A stretch of 64,000 nucleotides of DNA from JAFNAG01 sp963824985 (GTDB taxonomy: Bacteria > Acidobacteriota > UBA6911): contig CAWGRQ010000001.1 of NCBI GenBank assembly GCA_963824985.1, positions 87,289 through 151,288 of the forward strand, written 5' to 3'. The notes under the pieces were generated by a model, which searched no databases, was not told where the DNA came from, and saw only the letters and a list, made by a program, of their open reading frames with translations. The position numbers were made by a program, and so were the translations under genes. Shown here one piece after another: positions 53,405 through 61,809 of the stretch; the stretch's first letter is position 1, and each line of letters opens with the position of its first letter.

Positions 53405-54682
53405 ATGATAACTGCCATACGATCAATCGTTGCCAGGGAAATCCTGGATTCCAGGGGTAATCCGACTCTTGAGGCTGAGGTCGCGCTGGAGGGAAATATC
53501 CGCGGCCGCGCCGCCGTCCCCTCCGGGGCATCCACGGGCATTCATGAAGCGGTCGAGCTCCGTGATGGAGACGCGCTGCGATTCGGCGGCAAAGGCGTTC
53601 TGAGAGCCATCGAGAATGTCCACAACATCATCGCCCCGGCCCTGATCGGCGAGGATGCCTTGCGGCAGAGAGCCCTGGATCACATCATGATCAATCTCGA
53701 CGGGTCTCCGAACAAAGCCCGTCTGGGGGCGAATGCCATTTTGGCCGTTTCCATGGCGATCGCCCGGGCCGCCGCCGCGGCGCTCGGGATGCCTCTGTAT
53801 CGTTATCTCGGGGGCACCAATGCCTGCATCCTCCCGGTCCCGATGATGAACATCATCAACGGCGGCGCCCATGCCGACAACAACGTCGATCCCCAGGAGT
53901 TCATGATCGTCCCCGCGGGCGCCCATTCGTTCGCCGAAAGCCTGCGCATGGGGGTTGAGACCTTCCATGCCCTCAAGGGAGTGCTCAAAAAGAAGGGTTA
54001 CGCCACCAGCGTCGGGGACGAGGGAGGATTTGCCCCCAACCTGAAGTCGAGTGAGGAAGCGCTCGATGTGATCATGGAGGCAATTCACAAGGCCGGCTAT
54101 GAGGCGGGCAGGCAGGTGTATCTGGCACTGGATATAGCTGCAAGCGAGATGTTTGAGGACGGAAAATATTTCTTCAAGAAGTCGAGCGGCGCGCGCTTGG
54201 CGGCCGACCAGATAGTCCAGTTATATGACCGGTGGACCCAGCAGTATCCGATTGTCTCCATCGAGGATGGGATGGCGGAGGATGATTGGCAAGGGTGGAT
54301 TGCCCTCACCGATGCGCTCGGGGAGAAAATCCAATTGGTCGGGGATGATGTTTTTGTGACCAACTCCGCACGCCTGGCAAACGGTATCGCCGATGGCGTC
54401 GCCAACAGCATTCTGATCAAGTTGAACCAGGTCGGCACAGTAAGCGAGACCATGGATACGATTGAGCTTGCCAAGAGTGACAGCTACACCACTGTGATCT
54501 CACACCGGTCAGGGGAGACCGAAGACGCATTTATCGCTGATCTGGCCGTGGCCTGCAACGCCGGGCAGATTAAGACCGGGTCAGTCAGCCGGACCGATCG
54601 CGTGGCCAAGTACAACCAACTCCTTCGTATCGAGGAAGAGCTGCGCGGCCAGGCCCGTTTCCCCGGAGCGGAACTCTTTTAG
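53405..54682 (+). CDS. eno: Enolase
   Basis: A 425-residue phosphopyruvate hydratase, the normal bacterial length from ATG 53405. It converts 2-phosphoglycerate to phosphoenolpyruvate in glycolysis. Conserved segments include AREILDSRGNPTLEAEV, PSGASTGIHEAVELRDGD, NIINGGAHADNNVD, SVGDEGGFAPNL, LALDIAASE (metal Asp), VSIEDGMAEDDW, LVGDDVFVTN, ILIKLNQVGTVSET (catalytic Lys) and VISHRSGETED. The in-frame extension to 53330 precedes the fold and overlaps the promoter, so it is rejected. Confidence 0.98.
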   Translation: MITAIRSIVAREILDSRGNPTLEAEVALEGNIRGRAAVPSGASTGIHEAVELRDGDALRFGGKGVLRAIENVHNIIAPALIGEDALRQRALDHIMINLDGSPNKARLGANAILAVSMAIARAAAAALGMPLYRYLGGTNACILPVPMMNIINGGAHADNNVDPQEFMIVPAGAHSFAESLRMGVETFHALKGVLKKKGYATSVGDEGGFAPNLKSSEEALDVIMEAIHKAGYEAGRQVYLALDIAASEMFEDGKYFFKKSSGARLAADQIVQLYDRWTQQYPIVSIEDGMAEDDWQGWIALTDALGEKIQLVGDDVFVTNSARLANGIADGVANSILIKLNQVGTVSETMDTIELAKSDSYTTVISHRSGETEDAFIADLAVACNAGQIKTGSVSRTDRVAKYNQLLRIEEELRGQARFPGAELF

Positions 54683-54764
54683 ACGATTGCGAGTGTACCT
54701 GACCCGCATGATTCATGATTGTCGTTCGTAAACGAATGAAAACCAGCACGCGGAGCCGGGATTC

Positions 54765-54875
54765 CTTAAGGACAGTCCCTCCCGCGCCCAGGGGCGCACC
54801 CGGCGGCGCATTAAAAGGTTGGGCCTCTCGGGTTGGCAATTGTCGGGGTCGGAATCGCTATCGGCTTCTTCTGAC
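54765..54875. repeat. Dispersed repeat, copy 2
   Basis: ggacagtccctcccgcgccc ... ggcgcacccggcggcgcat ... ggttggcaattgtcggggtc lies in the 375-base gap after enolase. One frame reads PLGLAIVGVGIAIGFF then stop, very like MPLWLAIAGVGIAL in the third copy. The rest of the gap holds no gene. Confidence 0.6.
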
Positions 54876-55057
54876 CGGGAAGATCGATTGGGATTGCAAT
54901 TGCGACCCCGATACCGATCTCTTGGATTTTCTGCCTCTATTTTCGGAGCTGGAAGTTATCAGGATACCGAAGTACACGGGCAGTGCCGTTGCGCCGATCC
55001 CTGGTCATCCGTATCCTGATATGTCTTGCAATCCTTTAGCAGGCTAAGCGACGGGCT

Positions 55058-56059
55058 ATGAATCTTCCGGCTCACGCGGTACTGGAAGTTGAAGACCTCT
55101 CGATTTCCTACCTGACGGAGGCCGGGCCGATGCGGGTCGTGCGCAATATTTCCATGCATTTGGAGCCGGGAGCATCCCTCGCCCTGGTCGGCGAATCGGG
55201 AAGCGGTAAATCCACGCTCGCGCTCGCCCTGCTCGGTCTATTGGGGAAGCGCGGCCGCATTGACGGCGGGGAGATCCGCTTTAAAGGCGACCGGCTATCC
55301 CTGCGCGATGAACGTGGCTGGGCCCGGCTGCGCGGGAAAGAGATCGGCATGGTCTTCCAGGATGCCCGCGGTGGTCTCAATCCGGTAATGACCATCGGCG
55401 CCCAAGTGATCCACGCGCTCCAGGCTCACCAGCGGTTGGACCGGGCAGCGGCACATGATGCTGCTGCAGCGCACCTGGCCGCGGCGGGGATTCCGGAACC
55501 CGCTTTTTTTATGCGCAGGTTTCCGAACGAACTGTCCGGAGGCATGTGCCAACGGGCGGCTATCGCCATGGCTGTGTGCCACCAGCCGGGCCTGCTGATT
55601 GCAGATGAGCCGACCAGCGCGCTGGATCCCAGCATACAGGCGCAGATCCTGGAACTGCTCCGCGTCATGCGCCGGCGGTTTGGCCTTTCCCTTCTTCTGA
55701 TCAGTCATGACCTGGCTTTGGTATCGGAAATCTCCGAGGCAGTTGCGGTTATGTATCATGGCCGGCTGGTGGAATCAGGCCCGAAGGCCGGCGTCTATCG
55801 GAATCCCGCGCATCCATATACGGCCTCCCTGCTCAACAGCCAGGCTGACCTGAGCCATCAGTGGGATCGGATGCCGCTCGCGGTTATCCCCGGTTCCGCT
55901 CCCCCAGCAGGAGAGGAGGTGCCGGGATGTGCCTTTGCCGCTCGATGCTCCAAAGCGGACTCCGGTTGCCTCCTGACGGTGCCCCCACCCGTGGAGGTCG
56001 GTGAGGGCCACTGGGCCGCGTGTCTCAAGGCAGGTCCTAATGCGGGGGGGAACCCGTGA
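55058..56059 (+). CDS. Oligopeptide/dipeptide ABC transporter ATPase (DppD/OppD type)
   Basis: A 333-residue ATPase. Walker A GESGSGKST, Q-loop VFQDARGGLNP, signature ELSGGMCQR, Walker B LLIADEPTSALD, and H-loop SHDLAL. The C-terminal oligopeptide-transporter extension has cysteines in GCAFAARCSKADSGC, which in some members bind an iron-sulfur cluster. It pairs with the next ATPase (GTGA overlap). No permease or binding-protein gene is adjacent. Confidence 0.92.
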   Translation: MNLPAHAVLEVEDLSISYLTEAGPMRVVRNISMHLEPGASLALVGESGSGKSTLALALLGLLGKRGRIDGGEIRFKGDRLSLRDERGWARLRGKEIGMVFQDARGGLNPVMTIGAQVIHALQAHQRLDRAAAHDAAAAHLAAAGIPEPAFFMRRFPNELSGGMCQRAAIAMAVCHQPGLLIADEPTSALDPSIQAQILELLRVMRRRFGLSLLLISHDLALVSEISEAVAVMYHGRLVESGPKAGVYRNPAHPYTASLLNSQADLSHQWDRMPLAVIPGSAPPAGEEVPGCAFAARCSKADSGCLLTVPPPVEVGEGHWAACLKAGPNAGGNP

Positions 56060-57036
56060 CCTCTCCTATCCTTGAGCTGCGCGGTTTGCGCAAATCGTTT
56101 GGCACCGGTCTCTCCCGGAGCGGTCGCCAGGTTCATGCCCTTGCAGGCATCGATCTCGCCATCGACCCGGGTGAAACCTTGGGAATTGTGGGCGAATCCG
56201 GGTGCGGTAAGACGACCCTGGCGCGCTGCGCCTTACTCCTGCTGGAACCGTCCTCCGGCGCCGTGCTTTTCGACGGCGTTGACCTGCTCCGCTTGCCGGC
56301 AGCGGAATTGCGCGCGCGCAGGCGCGAGTTTCAGATGGTCTTCCAAGATCCCTTCGCTTCCCTCGACCCGCGCCTGACTACCGGAGAGATTCTCGACGAG
56401 CCCTTTCAAGTGCACAGGCCGGCAAACGATTCTGATCGGCGTGAGCGTATCGCGGAGATCCTGCGGGAGGTTGCGCTTGACGCTAGCATTCTGAACCGCC
56501 GGCCGGAATCACTGAGCGGCGGACAACAGCAGCGCATCGCCATAGCGCGGGCGCTTGCGCTTCGGCCGCGCCTGCTGGTTGCCGATGAACCGGTTTCGGC
56601 TCTGGACGCCTCGGTCCAGGCACAGATCCTCAACCTGCTGGCGGATCTCCGGCAACACCTGGGCCTTACGCTGTTGCTGATCTCACATTCGCTCCCCGTG
56701 GTCCGGTACCTGTGCAACCGGGTCGCAGTCATGTATCTGGGCCGTATCGTCGAGATAGCCCCGGTGGAAGATTTCTTTCGCGGGCCACAGCATCCCTATA
56801 GCGAGGCACTGCTAGCCAGCGTGCCGACTCTCGAACCCGGGCGGTCGTCAAAAGGGCCTCCTTTGGCTGGAGATCCGCCTTCGCCTGCATCCCCCCCACC
56901 CGGTTGCCCCTTCCACCCGCGCTGTCCCAAGGCATTCCAGGAATGCCGAGAGCGGCGTCCTGAGCTGGAAATCGTCAATAAAACAAGGGTCGCGTGTCTT
57001 CTGGCTTCAGGACAATCTATGGGGGTTCGCGGCTGA
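56056..57036 (+). CDS. Oligopeptide/dipeptide ABC transporter ATPase (DppF/OppF type)
   Basis: A 326-residue ATPase starting at GTG 56056 inside the end of the previous gene. Walker A GESGCGKTT, Q-loop VFQDPFASLDPR, signature ESLSGGQQQR, Walker B LLVADEPVSALD, H-loop SHSLPV. The C-terminal extension carries GCPFHPRCPKAFQEC. OppF-type partners form a heterodimer with OppD-type ATPases. The transport pore must be encoded outside the window. Confidence 0.92.
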   Translation: MTSPILELRGLRKSFGTGLSRSGRQVHALAGIDLAIDPGETLGIVGESGCGKTTLARCALLLLEPSSGAVLFDGVDLLRLPAAELRARRREFQMVFQDPFASLDPRLTTGEILDEPFQVHRPANDSDRRERIAEILREVALDASILNRRPESLSGGQQQRIAIARALALRPRLLVADEPVSALDASVQAQILNLLADLRQHLGLTLLLISHSLPVVRYLCNRVAVMYLGRIVEIAPVEDFFRGPQHPYSEALLASVPTLEPGRSSKGPPLAGDPPSPASPPPGCPFHPRCPKAFQECRERRPELEIVNKTRVACLLASGQSMGVRG

Positions 57037-57136
57037 CAGGAGCGGAGAATTCGTGGCTGTTCCTTATGCGTCCGGGACAGACTCCCAGCGATACCGGGAA
57101 ATGCATACGGACAGTCAGGGCACTTACCGCACCCTA

Positions 57137-57410
57137 AGGGTCTGTCACGAAATAACAGGCCCACTTTGCTGCTGGCCCCCAGGCTTGCTGGCAAGGCGCG
57201 AGCGACGAGCATACCCGGGGTGGTATGTAAGGAGCGAGCAACGCAGCCAGCGAGCCTGCGGGCCGCAGCCCGAAGGGGCGCGGCGGCGGGCGGGCATCTG
57301 CGGCGTTGCCGCTCCTCGACGATGTCACTACATCGCCTGCGTCGCGGCGCCTGGCATCTGCCCGCCCGGCGCTCGCGCCAAAGTGGACCTGTTATTTCGT
57401 GACAGACCCT
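57137..57410. mobile_element. MITE-like element, copy 2 (274 bp)
   Basis: Terminal inverted repeats of 30 bases (57137-57166 and 57381-57410; agggtctgtcacgaaataac at the left end) differ at one position. The core (about 57265-57365) matches that of the element at 35521-35801 with few changes, in the same orientation, although the terminal repeats are different. It ends 38 bases from the stop of the MacB ATPase gene. Confidence 0.75.
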
Positions 57411-57447
57411 AACTGCCCGCCGAGATTTCAATCGCCGGAGCCTGCTA

Positions 57448-58167
<720 letters not shown>

Positions 58168-58197
58168 GTCTTTCCTCGGGGAACTGTAAATCACTGC

Positions 58198-59670
58198 TCA
58201 ACTTGGTGTTTTGGTTGTCTCGGTCTTGGCGGTGTCGATCTTGACGAACGCTCCATCCTTGATCGTGCGCAGAGTCTGAAAAGTGCCCGATACGATGACT
58301 TCCCCTTCCTGGAGATTCGATTGTACTTCAATTTCAGACTCGCCCGTAATCCCTGTCTTTACGGGTCTGAACCGGGCTATATTGTCCTTAGTTACTACGA
58401 AGACACCCTCAAGTTCTTTCTTATTAATTTTTTCTTTGGAAGAATCTGCCTGGGCCACGCTTTCGGCCTTTTTCTTGTTGAGATCCGGTTCAATATACTT
58501 GCCGTCCTTATCCACCTCCACTTCACGGATGGTCAGGGCCTGAATCGGGATCGCCAGAATGTCTTTCCTGGTGTCGGTGATGATATCACCGGTACAGGAC
58601 ATCCCGGGCCGAATCTTTTCCGACGGCATCTTGATGGTTACAATAACCTTGAAATCTTTCGCCTCCTGTGTGGCGGCCGCGCCAGTGGAAATGGGGCTGT
58701 TTCCGATTTCGGTAACTTCCCCATCCAGCACGATATCGGGGATGGCATCGACTTTGATCTTGGCCTCGTTCCCGATGGCCAGGCTCACGATATCGGTTTC
58801 ATCAACCTTGAGTTCCGCCTGAATAATGCTCAGGTCGGCGATCGTCATCAGGGTAGCCTGCGGGCTGTTCAGGACACCGGGCACGGCCCGCTCTCCCTTT
58901 TCAACGTTCAGCTGGGTGATGACGCCGTTCAGCGGGGAGGTGATCGTGGTTTTTCTCAGGTTATCGGTAGCCTGGGTCAGCATCGCGGCCTGGGACTTCA
59001 ACCGTTCCTGGGAGGCCTGGTAACTCCGTTTCATCTGCTCGATGTTGTTCGTGGAGACTTTTACCTGCGTTTCTATCTGGGAAAGACGCGCCTTGGCAAC
59101 CTCGAAACTCGATGTGGCAGCCTTCAGGCTGTTCTGTGCCTGCTCATATTCCTCCCGCGAAATCAGACCCTCTTCACTCAACTGCTGGCTTCGATTAAAG
59201 CTGCTCTTCGCCCGCGCAAGGTTGCTCTCGGCCTGATTCCGTTCCGCCTGTGACGAGAGAAGGCTGGCCTCGGAGCTGCGGAGGTTCTGTTCGGCGTTGT
59301 TGATTTGAAACTCCTGGCCACGGATCTCGGCCATTGCTGCTTCGTATTGGGCTTGCGAGGAGACAGTCTGAGCCTGGGTCTGGATGGGATCGATCTTAAG
59401 GAGGAAATCCCCCTTTTTTACGATGTCGCCTTCCCTCACGGGCAACTCGGTGATCACGCCGGCAATCTCAGTCTGCAGTTCGACGAACTCCTTGGCACGA
59501 ATCTGTCCGCTGGCGGCCACCTGGGCCTTGAGAACGTCTTTGCGAATGACTTTGGACGTCTGCACCAGGACACTATCGGTGCGCGTGGCGCGAATGCTGA
59601 AATAAATGATCAATCCGAGCACAACCACTGCGCCGCAGCCAATCCATATCTTCTTTTTCTTGCTCATCAA
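58198..59670 (-). CDS. HlyD/MacA-type periplasmic adaptor protein
   Basis: A 490-residue membrane-fusion protein. One N-terminal anchor (IWIGCGAVVVLGLIIYFSI), a split lipoyl domain (QVAASGQIRAKEFVELQTEI and later TITSPLNGVITQLNVEKGE), a long coiled coil between (about 95-235, rich in Gln/Ala/Ser), and beta-barrel domains after it (VDETDIVSLAIGNEAKIKVD, PGMSCTGDIITDT). A charged insert (about 400-430, NKKKAESVAQADSSKEKINK) is unusual. ATG 59670 follows aggagga; ATG 59667 is equally possible. It links the inner-membrane exporter to an outer-membrane channel. Confidence 0.92.
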   Translation of the reverse strand: MMSKKKKIWIGCGAVVVLGLIIYFSIRATRTDSVLVQTSKVIRKDVLKAQVAASGQIRAKEFVELQTEIAGVITELPVREGDIVKKGDFLLKIDPIQTQAQTVSSQAQYEAAMAEIRGQEFQINNAEQNLRSSEASLLSSQAERNQAESNLARAKSSFNRSQQLSEEGLISREEYEQAQNSLKAATSSFEVAKARLSQIETQVKVSTNNIEQMKRSYQASQERLKSQAAMLTQATDNLRKTTITSPLNGVITQLNVEKGERAVPGVLNSPQATLMTIADLSIIQAELKVDETDIVSLAIGNEAKIKVDAIPDIVLDGEVTEIGNSPISTGAAATQEAKDFKVIVTIKMPSEKIRPGMSCTGDIITDTRKDILAIPIQALTIREVEVDKDGKYIEPDLNKKKAESVAQADSSKEKINKKELEGVFVVTKDNIARFRPVKTGITGESEIEVQSNLQEGEVIVSGTFQTLRTIKDGAFVKIDTAKTETTKTPS

Positions 59671-60019
59671 TCTCCTCCTGCCGCAATGCCTTTAGTACGA
59701 ATGGCCTGCGCAAAAGGTTTCAACTAACCGCCCCTCCCGCGCCGCGCCTGCATCGGCAGCCTGCGTTTTTCAACACAAAACATTGATTCTACACAATTTC
59801 GATAAGAATGTGAATACTCAACGAAAATGCGCCCGAGCAAGCGAATTCCTATTCTCCGGATTTGACTTTTGGATGCCGGGGTGAGTATGGTCATGGGGGG
59901 GGCGCCATAACCTCGAAATTGTCACAGACCAGCCAGGCGCTTGATTTCGAGGTTTTGGCCCGTGTCCCCGAAACAGGGGCAGAAGGCCCGGGAGTTAGGT
60001 ATCGGGGGCGCAATCGGAG

Positions 60020-60130
60020 TCCCAATCGGCCCTCGCAGTCCGAGAAAGGCGATTACGAGAGCAATTCCGACCCCGGCAATTGCCAACCAGAGAGGCATAA
60101 ACTTTTCATGCATGCGGGTGCGCCACGGCC
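60020..60130. repeat. Dispersed repeat, copy 3 (inverted)
   Basis: The reverse complement reads ggcgcacccgcatgcatgaa ... ctctggttggcaattgccgg, matching 54765-54875. It lies in the 856-base gap between the adaptor and peptidase genes. On the minus strand it encodes a hydrophobic peptide, MPLWLAIAGVGIALVIAFLG. Confidence 0.6.
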
Positions 60131-60207
60131 TGATCCTTACGCGCATTTTCGCAGACTGAACCCCTCGCCGCGGTACGGCGCCAGCGGCGAACAGGCAAAG
60201 AATGTCT

Positions 60208-60318
60208 GAACGCAGAAGAACGCTGACACACGCGGATTGGGATGGAGCGAATCCGCGTGCGGAGCCTTTCCCGCCCATGCAGCGGCGGGAAAAGCTCCGC
60301 CGGCGTTCATCTGCGTCC
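60208..60318. repeat. Three-stem palindromic element
   Basis: An outer stem (gaacgcagaagaacgctg at 60208-60225 with cggcgttcatctgcgtcc at 60301-60318) encloses two hairpins: gcggatt/aatccgc (60232-60256) and ggagcctttcccgcc/ggcgggaaaagctcc (60261-60298). This cloverleaf-like layout has no tRNA features. No gene is seen here. Confidence 0.65.
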
Positions 60319-60526
60319 AAAATGGGCTTATTCCATAACGTCTTGTTTGCGGTATCGGAATCCGTGTAAGGTGAAGGCCACGGCGCTGCCTTTGCCATCC
60401 TGAACTTGGAAAGCAGCGGCATGCCGCCGCAGTCCAAAGCGCTGCGCGGGACATCTGCTATTTTCATGCGTCGCAGGGTGCATCCGGGCGCTTGAGGGTC
60501 TGTTCCGGGAATGAGGAGATGCGGGT

Positions 60527-61708
60527 ATGCTGATTCGGGAAAAAGTCGCTCAGGTTGTGGAAATCCTGAAGGAAAAGGGGGTCGATTGCTGGATCACGTT
60601 CGTTCGCGAGAGTGCGCTTAACGGTGACCCGGCTCTTGATTTCCTGCTCGCGGGGGATGTGACCTGGCACACTGCCATCATCATCGCGGCGTCGGGGGAG
60701 ACCTGCGTGATCTGCGGCGAATACGATCGGAAAACGATCGAAGACATCGGCGCCTACGATCAGGTGATCGGCTTCGTCCGGGGAATCCGCGAACCGTTTC
60801 TCGACACCATGCGCAGGCTCAACCCCCGGGTTATCGCCGCCAATTATTCCACCGGCAGCGAAATCTGTGATGGGCTGACCCACGGCATGTACCTCATCCT
60901 GATGGGACTCCTGGGTGAGCTGGGTTTCGATGGGAGGGTCGTTTCGGCCGAGGGGGTGGTCGCGACCCTGAGGGAACGCAAGACCGCCGCCGAGATCGAT
61001 TTCATCCGCCATGCGGTGCGGAGCGCGGAAGAAATCTTCACGCGGGTGGCCGGGTTCATCGCCCCGGGAAAGACCGAGAGGGAGATTGCCTCGTTCATGA
61101 AGGCCGAAGTGGAGCAGGCCCGGCTTGAATACGCCTGGGACCCGGGCCACTGCCCTGCGGTATTCACGGGGCCTGATGCGGCGGGCGCCCATTACGGCCC
61201 CACCGATCGCCGTGTGGAACGAGGTCATATCCTCAACATGGACTTCGGTGTGAAATACCGGGGGTATTGCTCGGATCTGCAACGGACATTTTATGTGCTG
61301 AACCGGGGGGAGTCGTGCGCTCCGCCTGAGGTCCGGCAGGGATTCGGCACCATCGTCGAGGCCATCGAAAAGAGCCGTCTGGCCATGATGCCGGGAGTTC
61401 AGGGTCTGGAGATTGACGCGGTGGCGCGGAACCTGATCACTTCAGCCGGGTACGCCGAGTTCCCGCACGCCCTGGGACACCAGGTGGGCCGCTTCGCCCA
61501 CGATGGGACGGCGCTGCTCGGGCCGGCGTGGGAAAAATATGCGCAGAGGCCGATGGCGCGGCTCGAACCCGGGATGGTGTTCACCATCGAGCCGCGGCTG
61601 ACGGTGCCGAATCGGGGAGTGGTCACGATTGAGGAGATGGTCACACTGACGGCTGCGGGCGCGGAATTCCTCTCGTCACCGCAAAAGGAGCTGATATTGA
61701 TCCGCTGA
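60527..61708 (+). CDS. M24-family metallopeptidase (Xaa-Pro dipeptidase-like)
   Basis: A 393-residue peptidase with an N-terminal creatinase-like domain (about 1-155) and a pita-bread catalytic domain. The five metal ligands are visible: Asp in LNMDFGVKYRGY, Asp in CSDLQRTF, His in HALGHQVG, Glu in FTIEPRL and Glu in VTIEEMV. Such enzymes release N-terminal residues ahead of proline from peptides in the cytoplasm. ATG 60527 follows gaggag. Single gene; 101 bases later the helicase gene starts. Confidence 0.92.
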   Translation: MLIREKVAQVVEILKEKGVDCWITFVRESALNGDPALDFLLAGDVTWHTAIIIAASGETCVICGEYDRKTIEDIGAYDQVIGFVRGIREPFLDTMRRLNPRVIAANYSTGSEICDGLTHGMYLILMGLLGELGFDGRVVSAEGVVATLRERKTAAEIDFIRHAVRSAEEIFTRVAGFIAPGKTEREIASFMKAEVEQARLEYAWDPGHCPAVFTGPDAAGAHYGPTDRRVERGHILNMDFGVKYRGYCSDLQRTFYVLNRGESCAPPEVRQGFGTIVEAIEKSRLAMMPGVQGLEIDAVARNLITSAGYAEFPHALGHQVGRFAHDGTALLGPAWEKYAQRPMARLEPGMVFTIEPRLTVPNRGVVTIEEMVTLTAAGAEFLSSPQKELILIR

Positions 61709-61809
61709 TGCCGTAGAACTTCTTCAACCCACGGCCCCCCATCATTCCATAGCGCTTGCAACCCTGGTAGGCCGGGGTGATAATCGCCACCTTACAGTCC
61801 AGGCAATCC

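Noticed and set aside
59922..60467. 181-residue minus-strand frame in the gap before the peptidase gene
   Set aside because: It runs through the dispersed repeat and the three-stem palindrome. Apart from the repeat-encoded hydrophobic stretch, the translation is low in structure, so it is treated as repeat DNA.
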